Below, piece by piece: positions 1 to 11,995 of a stretch of 48,446 nt of DNA. The stretch is from Calcarisporiella thermophila CBS 279.70 (lineage: Eukaryota > Calcarisporiellomycota). The notes below the pieces were generated by a model. The model ran no database searches. It was not told the origin of the DNA and was given only the letters and a program-made list of their open reading frames with translations. The stretch is from assembly GCF_041956535.1 (NCBI RefSeq), contig NW_027192213.1, forward strand, positions 1 to 48,446, read 5' to 3'. Made by a program: the position numbers and the translations under genes. Position 1 is the stretch's first letter. Every line of letters starts with the position of its first letter.

Positions 1-203
1 GTGAAATTGTTGAAAAATTATAAGGAATCGCGAACCTCCTCCATCTTTTCTACATGCTCCTATACGTTTTCTAGCAGTTTTCACCAGACGGGTTTTTTGT
101 AGGGTAGGCAATGCTGATGAAGCTGTCAGTAGTCGTCAATTGCTTACTGCTATATTAAAGTGCATGGCAAAGAATGGGTGGAATCTAATTGCATCCGCAG
201 ATA

Positions 204-247
204 CAGTATGCCGCACGAAGGTATATGAAATTAAAGTGTTTTTCTTA
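204..247 (+). repeat. Left terminal inverted repeat of the TIR element
   Basis: These 44 nt align with the reverse complement of 1761-1807. The shared stretches are CAGTAT, GC(C/T)GCACGA, ATATGAAATT and GTGTTTTTCTTA (written with A/G variants). There is a 6-nt insertion in the right copy and a 3-nt insertion in the left. The adjacent left-flank TA is the target duplication. Confidence 0.75.
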
Positions 248-1760
248 TTGCTCTTATTGTCCTTTTATCCCATGAAGTATACCAATGATGATCAATAATA
301 TAATAATATAACATAAAGGCAATAACATTTCATAATTCTCATAAAAGTTTAAACGAGAGATAAGAGGCTGAGTTTTAACAAAGTGTATATATGACTTTTG
401 CAATTTTGTTGAAAATCCATTCGCCATCTGGAAAAATTTGGTTATTCAATAACTTTATTATTATAATCTTATGTTTTAATTTTAAATAATACTTGAGATA
501 GACATCCATCAACAGATATAAGCTCATGCTCATGGAGCCACTATCTAACAAGATATGAACGCATATTCTTTCACTCTCAATATATGCTTATTTGTACCAA
601 CAAATTGCTACTCTTATTGACCTTCATTACAATGTTTTCTCAAAATGTGTCAGTATGCAATGCTTACTTGACTATCAATCAGAAAAACTCGTTCAGACTG
701 CCCACTAATATCGAGCAAGGAGAACGAGCGCTAGAACAACCTACTTGTTTTCTAAAGATAATGTTTTAGAGAAATTAAGGCAAAAAACAGCTCTCAAAAA
801 CGTGTAAGCTATCAATACATCTTCTGATATCGTAAGGAGAAGATAGAATAGATTCTATTTACCAGCAAAGGCAAACAAAGGAAAGCCTCTCCTTGGATTG
901 GAACTTGATTGAAAGAGGGTGGGTTCTCCAAAATGTACTTCAATTAGAGTTTGCAGCAACAAATGACTACGGTGTGGTCAAATATCTGTAAATACAGTAT
1001 CTTCAGGAACACAATGATGAAATATTATTATAAAACGCGGAAGATGAACAGCTCTGGAATAATCTTACACGGTCCCTGGTGAGTAACCGTGGAGAGTCAA
1101 TGGTGTGCAAAAGATGTATCAGTGAACATAATGTTGTCCAATTATGAAAAAAGGATAGGAAAATGGGTGCATTGCTTAGCTACACTGTTCTTCACGATAA
1201 CTTCTTATTCACTTTTTAATGCTATGGCATGGGCAAGTAGAGGAATATATTCTAACCAGACGATGAAAATGAGCAAACGGCCAAAAATTCAAAATTTTGC
1301 TGAAGGATATTTAAGCTACAAGCATGATAGTGGCCTTTCCTGCCTTAGGAACAATTTTCCATTGAAAACTTGTGGAGTACGGTATAACTCTATCTCGATA
1401 ATGAGTCTTGAAGGCTTGAGAACAAGGACAAACTTTGGGTCTAAACTAAATCGTCTTAACAAGAGGTTAGGCAAGTATTCGTTGAAAAACCTCTCGGAAG
1501 TATGCAGTCGCAAGTCTTTTCTATATACATCATCAGAGAAGCCTCTACTAAATAATAGGTATTAGCTTAAAAGGATCGATTTTTTGGAAAAATTGCAAAA
1601 GTCAAATATACATATTTGGCAATTTCAATCCCCCTGTATTTCGGATATTTTTTATGTAAACCTTCTCAATATATACATGGATGGAAAGGCTAGACCTTCT
1701 ATCTTATATCAATGAAGTATCAAGTATTAGTTTAGATAAATAAAATAGATATTAATGTGT

Positions 1761-1807
1761 TAAGAAAAACACCTCAATTTCATATTCGTGCAGCATATTG
1801 TATACTG
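1761..1807 (-). repeat. Right terminal inverted repeat of the TIR element
   Basis: Read on the minus strand from 1807 it begins CAGTATACAATATGCTGCAC, then ATATGAAATTGAGGTG and TTTTTCTTA. It matches the left end with a few substitutions and two small indels. It is followed on the plus strand by TA (1808-1809), then the coding frame resumes. Confidence 0.75.
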
Positions 1808-2207
1808 TAAGAAATTGCATGACAAGGATACACTATTTTTCGAATATGTGGCAACTATAGTAGAACCCAAGATTTTTGCAATTTCGTTCAATATGAATGA
1901 CAGATTAAGGATCATCGAAGCTGACCAAAAAGTACAGGCGGTTGTGCAGAATACCATTCATACTGCGTGGAAAAAAGGGGTACAAAATAAGCGCGAGTAC
2001 TATAGCGCTTTAGAGTTTATACTTGCAGAGTGGCCATGGTTTGCGGATGGCAAAGAAACTGTGGTGATTATAATGCTAGTTCAAATTCTGAACGCATTGC
2101 GGATAATCGGTTATAAACTCTACTCATCAATTGATATCAGTGCGGGAACCGATGGAAAGGATCTTGAGAGCTGGGCTTTTCGTAATATCTATACTGCATA
2201 CCAGTGA

Positions 2208-2696
2208 AGTGCTAGACACGTCCTATGCTTCTCTCTGATGTTGTTAAACGTGTCTTTATTTACTTTAGTTTATTTAAGTATAGTGGCTTCCCTTTTACTT
2301 ATGCTTTTTTAATGCTATATTATCGGATACTGTATTGCACATATGCTAGATATTATCTAGAGTATTTGTATATAAACCTGTGTTATGTTAACAAATATAT
2401 GAAAGTTGAGGAGCCATTGGCAGGAAATTATCGGCTCTTTGGAGCCGTGGGTATTCTATATCTTGGAAAAAGTTAACCATCCTTTATTACAGAGTAGTAT
2501 TTGAATTGTGATTAGAAGCGAGTGTACTCATTGCATTTCCGGGAATATTGTATAGTAAAATTGGGATCCAGACAACGATATTTTTTGAAAGCACGAAGCT
2601 ACTTTTTGCTTTCCTATTATACGTTATTGAGACTAATAAAATATTATAGATATAATAGGCTATAAACCGTCATATATCCGAAGATTAATAGGTACT
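2208..2696. other. AT-rich spacer, no gene seen
   Basis: This is the 3' side of both the broken repeat-domain gene and the ABC transporter (convergent). An 83-codon open frame at 2225-2476 has no recognisable motif and a composition typical of AT-rich chance ORFs. Confidence 0.5.
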
Positions 2697-5600
2697 TTAG
2701 TTGTTGAGTTCCTGTTGATGCGCAAGTTTGTAGTAAATTCCGGTCTTGGCTATCAACTCAGAATGATGTCTATCATGAACATAAACTATAAACCAATTCT
2801 AATCATTCATATGATATTGAGTGTAGACTCACCCCATTTCAACAATTGCACCATCTTTCATTACAACTAATGACCATGGATTAATAGTGTTTTTTAGTAT
2901 TAGCAATATATGCTAAAAATACTTACTGATATTATCTGAATCTTGAACAGTAGACAGTCGATGTGTAATGACAATGGTAGTTCGCCCAATCATAGCTTTA
3001 TCTAATGCGTCTTGCACTAACTTTTCTGATTCAGTATCCAAAGCACTTGTCGCTTCATCAAGCAATAGTATATCGGGATTTCTTAGCAATGCCCTTGCTA
3101 TAGCAATTCTTTGTTTTTGACCACCTGAGAGCTGGGACCCCTTTTCGCCAACTCGAGTATGATAGCCGTTTGGAAGGCTAGATATGAATTGGTGTATATT
3201 GGCCACCTTTGCTGCCTTTTCAATCTCCTCTTGAGTCACTTCACGATCTTTCCTGCTACCAAAGAGTATATTCTCCCGCACAGTTAAATTGAACAGGACT
3301 GGCTCCTGTCCAACTAAACCGATTTTTTGGCGCATTGCCTCCAGCTGCCACTCTCTCACGTCCACCCCCTCAACTAGCACTTTTCCTACATCGCAATCAT
3401 ACCATCGAAGTAAGAGAGAAATTATTGTTGATTTTCCGCATCCACTCGGCCCGACCAGTGCAATCTTTTTATTCCGGTGAATATCCATACAAATATTATG
3501 GAACACCTTCGCATCTGGCCTCATCGGATAAGTAAAGTTTACATGACGTAGCTCGGCGGTGCCTGGTGATATTCCTCTATATTTTCCATCTCGTTCTGGG
3601 TCCATAGCGGTTGCCTTGTCTGATAGCTCGAATAAAATAAGGGCAGCCTGCATTGCTTTAATGAATCTGGGCATATGTGCAGAGAATCGAGACATTCCTA
3701 ACGAGCACATCACCACTGTGAACATAACAACCGAGACTTGATCTGAGGCCATTTCACCAGAACGTATGAATCGAGCCCCGATAAAAAATCCAATTGCATA
3801 AATGAAGTAGTGAAAACCTTGAGAGAGCCCAAATCCGATGGAAGCAATATAAGCCTTATTTAGTGCTGCTCGATGAGTTTGAAGGCAGCTCTCTAGATTA
3901 TATGAGTTCAGTCATAGACCCGACACTATATACTCTATCATTTTATTCACCCTTATACTTATTTTCGAACACATCTTCAATTCCTAATGAAGCAACGGTT
4001 CTTATTTCGTGGATCGCTTCTCCAACTATTTTCCCTGCCTGCCGATATCCCTTATTCACTCTTCCCGAAAATCTACATTTAAAATTCTATTAAGCAAAAT
4101 TATTGTGTTTTTTCAGTCTAGTGCTTATACCCCTCTAGTGCTTTGACCTGAAATATTAGTGCAAAAACGTAAAGAGGCATTGCTGGCAGCAGTATTAATG
4201 ACATCTTCCATCCATAACTAAACATAATGATAAATCCTATGATGGCTGCTGACATCATTCTTCCGCCATCAATCAAGAGGATGTTAGGTAGGTCTTGTAG
4301 GACGGCTGCATTTTTAGCCAAGCAGGAGGTAAGGGCTCCAGTAGCGTGACTTGGATGATCGAAGAAAGCTATTTCTTGACGAAGAATGTTGCTGAACACC
4401 TCTGAACGAACTCTTCGCACTAATCGTTCACCACAGAAATGGGCAACCCCCTCTTCAAAAAATGTCGCAAGAAATCCAATAAAAGCCATAGCAACTAATA
4501 TATGCAGCAGTTAATCTATCTTTAGTGGCGAAGGATAAATTATCACGCGGTCTTACAATACATGAGAACCCAGAACTTGGTTGACTCCTCGACAATATAG
4601 GGTGACTGACTGAGAGCATTAAATGCATGTCCGAATAACAATCCATCAATAGGAAAAGCCTGAATATCAAGATGTGAATTAAGCAAGGCCAATTCTTCAA
4701 TTGTGCGTAGTTTCATATGACACTTAAAAGTCTTACCGCCCCTTTAATAATTGCTCCAAATAAAGACATAATAACATAGGTCCATTCTGGTGACATCATC
4801 CAGAGCACTCTAGTTATTGGTTTCTCTTTTGCACTAACTTTTACAACATTCAAATTCATGTCTTGATCCACCATGGTTGACTGATTTTCATTAATTTGAT
4901 TACTATCTGAATGCCTTTCACCATGATATTCAGGCGCAAAATCACGAACTAACTCGGCCTTCCTATCCTTATTGGCTATGAGTTGTTGTTTCCGTACAAA
5001 TGAGTTGTAGACACCATCTCTCGCTATCAGCTCAATATGTGTACCCTGTTCAATGATTTTTCCATTGTCCATAACGACAATCAAATCTGCGTCGCGAATA
5101 GTGGAAAGCCGATGTGCAATGATTATAGTGCTCCGATGTTTGGATTCAGTTTTCAAAGCTTCTTGCACGATCTTTTCTGATTGCGTATCAAGCGCGGATG
5201 TCGCCTCATCTAACAATAGAATGGTTGGATTGCGAATAAGAGCTCTTGCGATAGCAATTCGCTGTTTTTGACCCCCAGAAAGTTGGGATCCTATCTCCCC
5301 GACTCTCGTATCGTATCCATGTGGCAAACTGGCTATCCATTCGTGGCAATCGGCCTTAATACACACCTCCTCGATCTCACTTTGTGTTGGGTCCCGATGA
5401 AGTGCTCCGAGGGCAATATTATTGCGGATAGTATCGTCAAAAAGCACAGGCTCCTGCCCAACCACACCAATTTGATTTCGCAACCATTTCACATCGAGAT
5501 CACGCAAATCTACTCCGTCGAAAAGGATTCTGCCCATAGATGGATCATAAAAACGCTGCACGAGCTGTATTAGGGTTGATTTTCCACTCCCCGAAGCACC

Positions 5601-7047
5601 TACAAGAGCGACTGTTTTGCCACTTGGTATTTGGAGATTGACTCCATTTAATACATATACATTGGGACGAGAAGGGTAGCTAAATCGAACATCACAAAAC
5701 GTAATCACGCCTCGGAAAGAGCTATGATTCATGTCTTTATCCTGTGATTTGGAAGAGGAACCCATCACCGGGACACGATCAATAGTGGCAAAAATCTTCT
5801 CTGCAGCTACTTGGGCCTCCACCAGCGCCTTGTATTCCGGACCAATTTCTCTGTCAATGTAACGGTTCCTATTTAGTCCACAAAGTTTTTGATATGGCAT
5901 AAACTATAAAATCTACGCTCTTACCCGATAGACGCTGCACCAATAATGAATGAAAAAAATGCCTGAACTACGGCAGCACCGCTCATGGATTCTTGTGATA
6001 TCAAGCGCGCACCATACCAAAGACCAAGGCTATCGGTGCTATATCCTATGAATAGTGTTGCGCCTATACAAATTCCTAGTGGTGAAAGGGATTAGTGGGA
6101 TGTGTTATCTACCTGGCTCTTCCATTGTCTACTACCTATTTTGATGGCCTTCTGTACCCCTGCCTGATATGCAATCTTGAGATGCTGGTTGTAGAGATTG
6201 ACAAATCGTGATTGCAGAGAGAATGAGGCGACTGTGTGTATTCCGGAGATAGCTTGCTCAACAAAAGAATCTGCCTTCGAATATGCATCTTGTGCTTTTA
6301 CAGTTTGCGATTTAATTACGCTTGAAAAAATATAGCCAGACAGTCCAAGCAGTGGCAATACTGCAATCAGTATAAGTGAGAGGCGCCACCCGAAAATAAA
6401 TGCCATGACAAAGCCGGAGGTCATTTGCGTGATATTCTTGATGATAAGGCCCACTTTATCCGAGATTCCTTCTTGGATGAAATACGTGTCAGAGGATAGG
6501 CGTGAGTTAAGCGATTCTAATTCGGCAAGATCAAACCAACTCTGGTCTTGTCTAAGGACGGCATGAAAATAGAGCTCACGGATCCGCTGCTCTGATTATT
6601 AGCATTGCGAAATAGCCATTAGCAAAATCACGTAGATCTGGTTACCTTGGTCTGATTCTCGCCTGCCAACATCCAACAACACATTGAGCCGTAGGAAGAA
6701 ATCGAGAGCACCACACCGAATCCAACTAGCATTGTCACGGCCTCGACGATATTTTGATGGTTTTTCTCGGGATCTTTGGCCGAGTCGAAGCCGGCGACCA
6801 CCTTTCCGTACGGGATAGAAATCAGTGGCCGTAATATGCCCGCTGTGATACTGAATATTGTTCCGAGACTTAAGAGTAACATTAGTTAGTAAAAGGCAAA
6901 TGATAATTCTGTACAAGAGGACGATGCTCACAATATTAGAAGAAAATCGACTTTGGATGCATATCGATAAAGTTGAAAATAGGAAATCTTAGGGTTCTTA
7001 TCTTTGACTTGTTTTCGCCAGTTTACGAGGCCATTTAATCTCTCCAT
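2697..7047 (-). CDS. Full-size multidrug-resistance ABC transporter (ABCB/P-glycoprotein type)
   Basis: Joined exons (minus strand): 7047-6932, 6868-6646, 6586-6136, 6075-5925, 5850-4737, 4659-4557, 4494-4131, 4072-3951, 3892-2927, 2866-2833, 2769-2697. This is 3717 nt and 1238 aa with ten introns of 58-77 nt. The order is TMD1-NBD1-TMD2-NBD2, as in P-glycoprotein, and length is normal for the family. NBD1 has Walker A GASGSGKST near residue 400, signature LSGGQKQR, Walker B ILLLDEAT and switch AHR. NBD2 has GPSGCGKST near 1030, LSGGQKQR, ILLLDEAT and THR. TMD1 carries family-typical CCWMLAGENQTK and FWYG-like LGLWYGARL. All catalytic motifs are intact, so it should be an active ATP-driven exporter of hydrophobic compounds; its substrate cannot be told. 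A 34-nt micro-exon (2833-2866) lies near the 3' end. The start is uncertain: an upstream exon at 7369-7390 (MKPRKDK, then a GTGAGA donor) could splice in frame to 7088 and add 21 residues. Confidence 0.93.
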
Positions 7048-9636
7048 TGATTTCGATCGCGAGTCCACCTCTGCTATAACGTTGCTACCTAATGAAATGT
7101 TTTAGCTTTTTGTTTATATCTCCACTTCCTTCACCTGACAATGTCCAAGTAATGAAAAATCAAAAACCCGACAATATACAAAATAAACTACTGGAACCGT
7201 TAAGAGGTTGCGCTCATTTTCTCCAATTCCTTGCTCTTTATATCCCCAAACCCCGAGGAAATATCTCTCTACAAGCTTTTGGCAAGGTTCACGCATCGTC
7301 TGAACCTTATTCAACATTCGAACTTGGTAAACTAAACAAGGAGCGAGGAAAAAAGTTAAGAATCTCACCTTTGTCTTTGCGAGGCTTCATGATCCAAGTG
7401 GACGCTCAATAGAAATGTTTGGAGTTTTCAGAACAAAACCAAAGATAGAGCCGATTTACAGAATGAAACATGCACTTTTCGTGTAGTTAATTAGCGAGGC
7501 AGCTCGTCGGCTTGAAAACTTCAATGTAAAACGCGTGCACACTGTAGGATTTCGTCCGGAATATTCCAATCAGATGAGCCTGCTCACGTGCATTTTTCGG
7601 CTCAAACGTTCGACTCTCACTTCAAGAAGCATGCGTTAGTCCAACATTGGGTTCAATCTCCACAGAAGCGCTTATTGGAAGGCTCAATCAGCAGTTGCCA
7701 GAGAGGAATTGGGTGGCTTGGGTCATGTTGCCACTCGCGGTTATTCCCAAGCCAAACCAGTCGTGGTCTCTAGCTCCTGAATTCACACTCTCCGGACATT
7801 CATGTCTAACGAGACTCTGCTTTTTGCTTGGGCTAGCAAACCTTAATATGCAACGCATCCAGGGGTGCGGTGCGCCTTCTCCAAGTGCTATAGAAAAGCC
7901 ATCGCCTCCAGGCCCTTATGCAAATGAGGCAACATGCCAGCAGCTCATCCTTTACATCAATGGCAAACGTCTTGCCAACTCCCTCGATATCATCAAGCAT
8001 AGATCTAGGATGAACATTGAAGCATGCTTCTCTCAATGCACTCATTGGACATTCCAGATTTAGCAATACCATCTCGCTGCATCGGTGTTTCTTGTGGTCT
8101 TCTCTACGCTATTGAGTAAATACGCCCACGGCATTCTCACTTCTGTGGTCTAAAAACAGTGCGAATTTCAGGAGCATATCTTTTATTATAAAATTTCTTG
8201 CTTAATCCCTGGATTGACGAAGGGTATGGAGAGTTATTATGTAAAGAGATTTATAGTTACACTTTATGTCTGCTAATATGCATGCAATTGCTCGCAAGCC
8301 GAGAGAATTCCTCTCTTTTTCTCGACATTTATCAGGCAATTTGTACATTGCTCCATCATTCAAACTCATGAAAGCAAAAATGAACTGGATGAAATCATTG
8401 AGGCCAATTCATTGTAGAATGGTCTGTAGTTCTTCTCAATTCTGTACTGAATCTAGGACAATTTTCTGTTAATTGTATCATTCACGCCCGAGAACTGATA
8501 AACAAGTTTCCTGATTATAAGTAAATGAAAAAAATGCCGAAGAGCTCAATCATCATCACTACCACTTTACATTACAAATTCCAATGCAAGAAGAGTTGAG
8601 AGAGATATTTGCAAATATGTATGCAAGGATTTGTTAAGGCACTTGTTACTCACATGAGTCGTTTCACCTATTGTGATAAAGAAGAGTCCTCTACCATATG
8701 TTTGTATTGAATTCCGAAATTCGAACGCATTCAATTCTCGCTCAACACCATCTCTTACCGCGGATGAGAGCTCTCTTTTCTAACGTGTCATAAAAATCTT
8801 GGTTAATATTTAATACAGTCAAAATTAATCCGAGGAAACTTTTTTGTATTATCCATGGTTGAAACCCCGAAGCCTACTCGCAGTGAGCAAAATATTTCAA
8901 GCAAAGCCACCAATGGACTGACTCGGCTATCAGGTCAGCCAAGCCCAATAAATAATTTCTTAAAATATCTCTATAATATCCAGATGGAAAATAAACCTGT
9001 AAAGCTAAATATTTCAATTGCATACTGTATACAATTTCACCTATTTTATATAGGCTCTGCGCTTGTTCATAAGTTTTTATTGGCTTATCCAACTTGAGCT
9101 GATATATCTCATGCAATTGTATTGCTGAAGCACGCGATACAGGATAATACTTGAAAGTACTTAGCAGTCAAACCATGGATCAAATATAAATTTGCACAAT
9201 GTCCGTATAGTTTCCATGGGCCAGACATATGGAACCTGGTGATATCCACAGAATACCCAAGAACTCAGTTTCACTGCATCGACATATGTGATGTACACAC
9301 ACTGCGCATCTGTCCAGAAAACTGCCGATTCCAAATGACAAACATTCTCAAAAGTAGCAATTTGAAAACACGCACTTTTAATTAGGTTCATATTCATCCG
9401 ATGAATAAGTTTATGGGCGTTCCAGAGAGACTGGGGTGGTGTAACTACGGAGATATTACGAGGCTTGAGCCTTTATAAAATCATTAATTATTATGGAACT
9501 ATTGTGCTGTAACTCCAGTAAATAGCATTTTATTAAAATAATGTTAATCGTTATAATAAATTATAAGTAGAGAGAGTAGATTAGTAATTATTAATGTTCA
9601 TTGAAATGTAAAATAAGAGAATGAAAGTGAATGCGT
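7048..9636. other. Long spacer; possible upstream MDR exon and decayed coding sequence
   Basis: The segment 7369-7390 on the minus strand is a possible first exon of the ABC transporter. From about 7560 to 8110 the minus strand holds long open stretches in different frames with few stops (for example 7833-8072), which could be a frameshifted gene relic, but I recognise no family. Minus-strand ORFs at 9161-9397 and 8874-9116 are also unmatched. I see no tRNA or convincing mobile element here. Confidence 0.4.
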
Positions 9637-10462
9637 TTAATTAGACTCTGTGGAGTTAAAATCTTGACTAAATCGCTTTTTAAGAGGAGACCATCTCAGA
9701 GCTTGAATCTCAGCTGCCTTCGTAAGGAAATCGACAGTCGTCAATGTCCTTAGCGGCCTCTTATAACCATCCGGTAATCTCTCTTCGCCCAGCCAAGTTC
9801 TGACGCTTTGTATAGGAACGCTAAACCCATTCCCAAATACCATCGGAATTGAAGCTGCTTCGAAAAGGGCAACCAAGGTTTGGAATGGAGAGATAGAATA
9901 GTTGGGGTTCCTCTGCATACTGTCACGTTCTCTATACCTTCTGATTCTAGCAATATCCAACAAAGTAAGGGTTCTTCCATCTCTGCTGAACGATAGCATA
10001 TGGTTTAACATAGTTTGATTTGCATGAACATGATCCCCCAAGAAAGCATCCTGCCTGACAAGCGACGCATCATGTTCAAGCAAATTGTGTGCGTTAAAGT
10101 CTTCAAGGTTGAAATAGACCCGCCCATTTGCAAGACTATAGAGGCCAGGGAAAATGGTTGCGATGGCATCGAAGTCGGTGCTGAAGCCATACACAGTTCT
10201 GAGGGCCTGCAAAATCTGTAGCATTGTAACTCTCCTTCCATCACGGGGTCTATTAAAAAAGATAACATTAATAGTGGGATCCAGCATGGACCAATTGCGT
10301 TTATACTGACAGAATGCCGTGATTGGCGAGAGTATTGAAAGCCGGACATGGGCAACGACTGTCTCCCGGACGAGGGGGCATCCATTGAGCATTCACATGT
10401 TGTAACTGTAGCAGCGAAGCTACACCAAGTAAGAAGAGTGCCAAATATCCTTTTATGAACAT
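9637..10462 (-). CDS. Secreted heme-thiolate peroxidase (chloroperoxidase family)
   Basis: Exons 10462-10311 and 10249-9637 give 765 nt (254 aa), with one 61-nt intron that has a GTCAGT donor. The N-terminus is a clear signal peptide (MFIKGYLALFLLGVASLL, about 25 residues). The heme-thiolate motif RCPCPAFNTLANHG places the proximal cysteine at Cys39. After the intron the frame resumes with PRDGRR, the usual continuation. The distal acid motif is NAHNLLEHDASLVRQD, with Glu109-His110-Asp111. All catalytic landmarks of the chloroperoxidase/peroxygenase family (Peroxidase_2) are present, and the short length is typical. Likely role: extracellular H2O2-dependent oxidation or peroxygenation; the substrate is unknown. 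I chose the ATG at 10462 because an in-frame ATG at 10540 lies at a TATA-like box and would bury the signal peptide. Confidence 0.93.
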
Positions 10463-10526
10463 GAGAAAAGTTGACCAAGTTGAAGAGGTTGGTGTAAGTG
10501 AAATGGAAAAGATAGCAGATCGGAGA

Positions 10527-10537
10527 GATTTTATACT
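10527..10537 (-). promoter_or_regulatory. TATA-like box of the peroxidase gene
   Basis: AGTATAAAATC on the minus strand, about 65 nt upstream of the chosen ATG (10462). Its position argues for the internal start codon rather than the longer ORF. Confidence 0.5.
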
Positions 10538-10539
10538 CA

Positions 10540-11995
10540 TATTTACAGTTCACCAAGGTCCTGAAAACTAACACAAGAGGGCTCGCGTTTTCGGCTGAAT
10601 TTAACTAATATGATGCTCTTTTTCCAATTGTTTTAGATCTAATGTTTAGGCCTCAAATTAAAAGGTTAAATCCAAGCGAGACCATCTAACACAGTGAACT
10701 GAATAGCGGTAACCAATGTGGGAGTCGGTTTGCTATTTTGTTAAGGAAGTCGTGACTATGCAACCGACTCGGAATTGTGGCAAATCTGTTTGGCTATTTC
10801 AGTCGATCGAATGTTGTTTCGGACCATATCAAGGGATTTTCTTTTTGAAAGGGTTGTTTTTCTATATAAAGAAATACATCCAATTGGTATTTTTATATCA
10901 GGTGTATGTCCCTATTAGATTTCAATGTTTAATTGTATTCTGTCTCGCTGAAGCTTATAATCATGGCATGATATTGCATTTCAGCTAAATGCCTTTCAAT
11001 TAATTGGAAATGTTATTTGGTATTATTGCAATAAAATCGATTAGTATATATTAGAAGAAACTAAAGATAATAGTATCTTCAAAATAGATTAGTCAACCTG
11101 AAAATACGGCGATTTAATTTCGAATCAAATACTTAATTAAATCTTCGCCGATACCCGGGATAGTTTAACCTCAACAGAGTATATAATTGGGTGCGTTGAA
11201 ATACAAAAAGAAATATTCAGGCTTATAATCATTCATGAAACATCATTGTCATAGTATTAAACGAATACAGGACAAGGCTAAGTTAAAACTCTTCTATTAT
11301 CGGTACCAAGTGTTGAATACAATAGGCAAATTTGATACTCTACTCTACTTTCCTCTCCTCTGCTTTCTTTCGGGATGGTTAATATTATCGTCAATTCGGT
11401 ATTATGAAAACTACCCTACACAACATTTATTATGAGTTCCTAAATTATGCTGCACATAAAATTATGAAAACGAATACATAACTTGATCTCTTTTGACCCT
11501 CCTTTAACTTGATATTAATAAAAATTTTTGTGAAAATGGACAAAATATTAGAATTCATTATATATCATGCTAGAGCACTAAAATTTTACAATTAGTGGAT
11601 AAAAATATAATAAATGCACAGTTTTAATTGAATTCAATCACACTAATATTTCAAAAACTCTATTAGTTCTTTCCAAAATATAAAATGGACTAAAGAATCA
11701 TCACGACATTGAGCAGTAGTTTTAAGTTGTAAAATAAGATTCCTAAAGTCTCATTTATGCATAGGTCTTACTACAAACTTATGCTGAATATACAATTGGA
11801 ATTCCAAGCAATTCTTTATTAAAATTAAATAAACCATCAACAGTATTGGTCTAATAGGGACAATTAGAGTCAATAATAAATTGTATGAAAAACATAATAA
11901 TAGCATTTTTTCAATACATTTGAAGATTAATAAATTAAATTAATATTTCATGCCTTTATTTATAAACATCTCTCTCATTAGAACTAGCTAACTTC
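10540..11995. other. AT-rich spacer, nothing identified
   Basis: This stretch is strongly AT-rich with only short unmatched ORFs (for example 10716-10988 on the plus strand). I see no repeat ends, RNA gene or coding homology. Confidence 0.5.

Larger units (their letters stand above)
204..1807. mobile_element. 1.6-kb TIR element with TA target duplication (Tc1/mariner or pogo/Fot1-like ends)
   Basis: The element starts CAGTATGCCGCACGA and ends in the imperfect reverse complement, finishing ATACTG. TA is present on both sides (202-203 and 1808-1809), the target duplication of the Tc1/mariner-pogo superfamily. Removing the element plus one TA restores an open frame through a conserved motif, which is direct evidence for insertion. 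Inside are two short ORFs with hydrophobic N-terminal stretches (584-769 and an ATG-initiated frame of about 144 codons ending at 1565). Neither looks like a DDE transposase, so the copy is probably non-autonomous or badly decayed. Confidence 0.75.
14..2207 (+). pseudogene. Fungal repeat-domain protein of unknown function, split by a TIR element (5' end incomplete)
   Basis: Two coding blocks lie in one frame once bases 204-1809 are removed: 14-203 and 1810-2207. The join reads ...NGWNLIASAD then KKLHDKDTLFFE, with no stop. The product contains two versions of one motif set. The first has LLTAILKCMAKNGWNLIASAD followed by DKDTLFFE. The second starts at ISFNMNDRLRIIEAD, continues through PWFADGKETV and ends in QILNALRIIGYKLYSSIDIS and SWAFRN. 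From memory this resembles a large group of uncharacterised fungal proteins with repeated DRLRLI and DKDTLFF motifs. No function is known to me. A stop at 11-13 in this frame means the 5' part is either in another exon or missing. The second block alone (1810-2207, stop TGA) is open. I call it a pseudogene because the element sits in the coding sequence, but a live allele without the insertion is possible. Confidence 0.6.

Noticed and set aside
584-769. 61-aa ORF with a signal-like N-terminus
   Set aside because: It lies inside the TIR element, has no supporting homology, and AT-rich hydrophobic ORFs are expected by chance.
7647-8063. 138-codon plus-strand ORF
   Set aside because: It has no motif or promoter support. 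The minus strand of the same segment looks at least as protein-like, so I make no coding call.
10463-10540. Upstream in-frame ATG (MSIKSLRS...) for the peroxidase
   Set aside because: It overlaps a TATA-like box and would bury a clean signal peptide. The internal ATG at 10462 is preferred.
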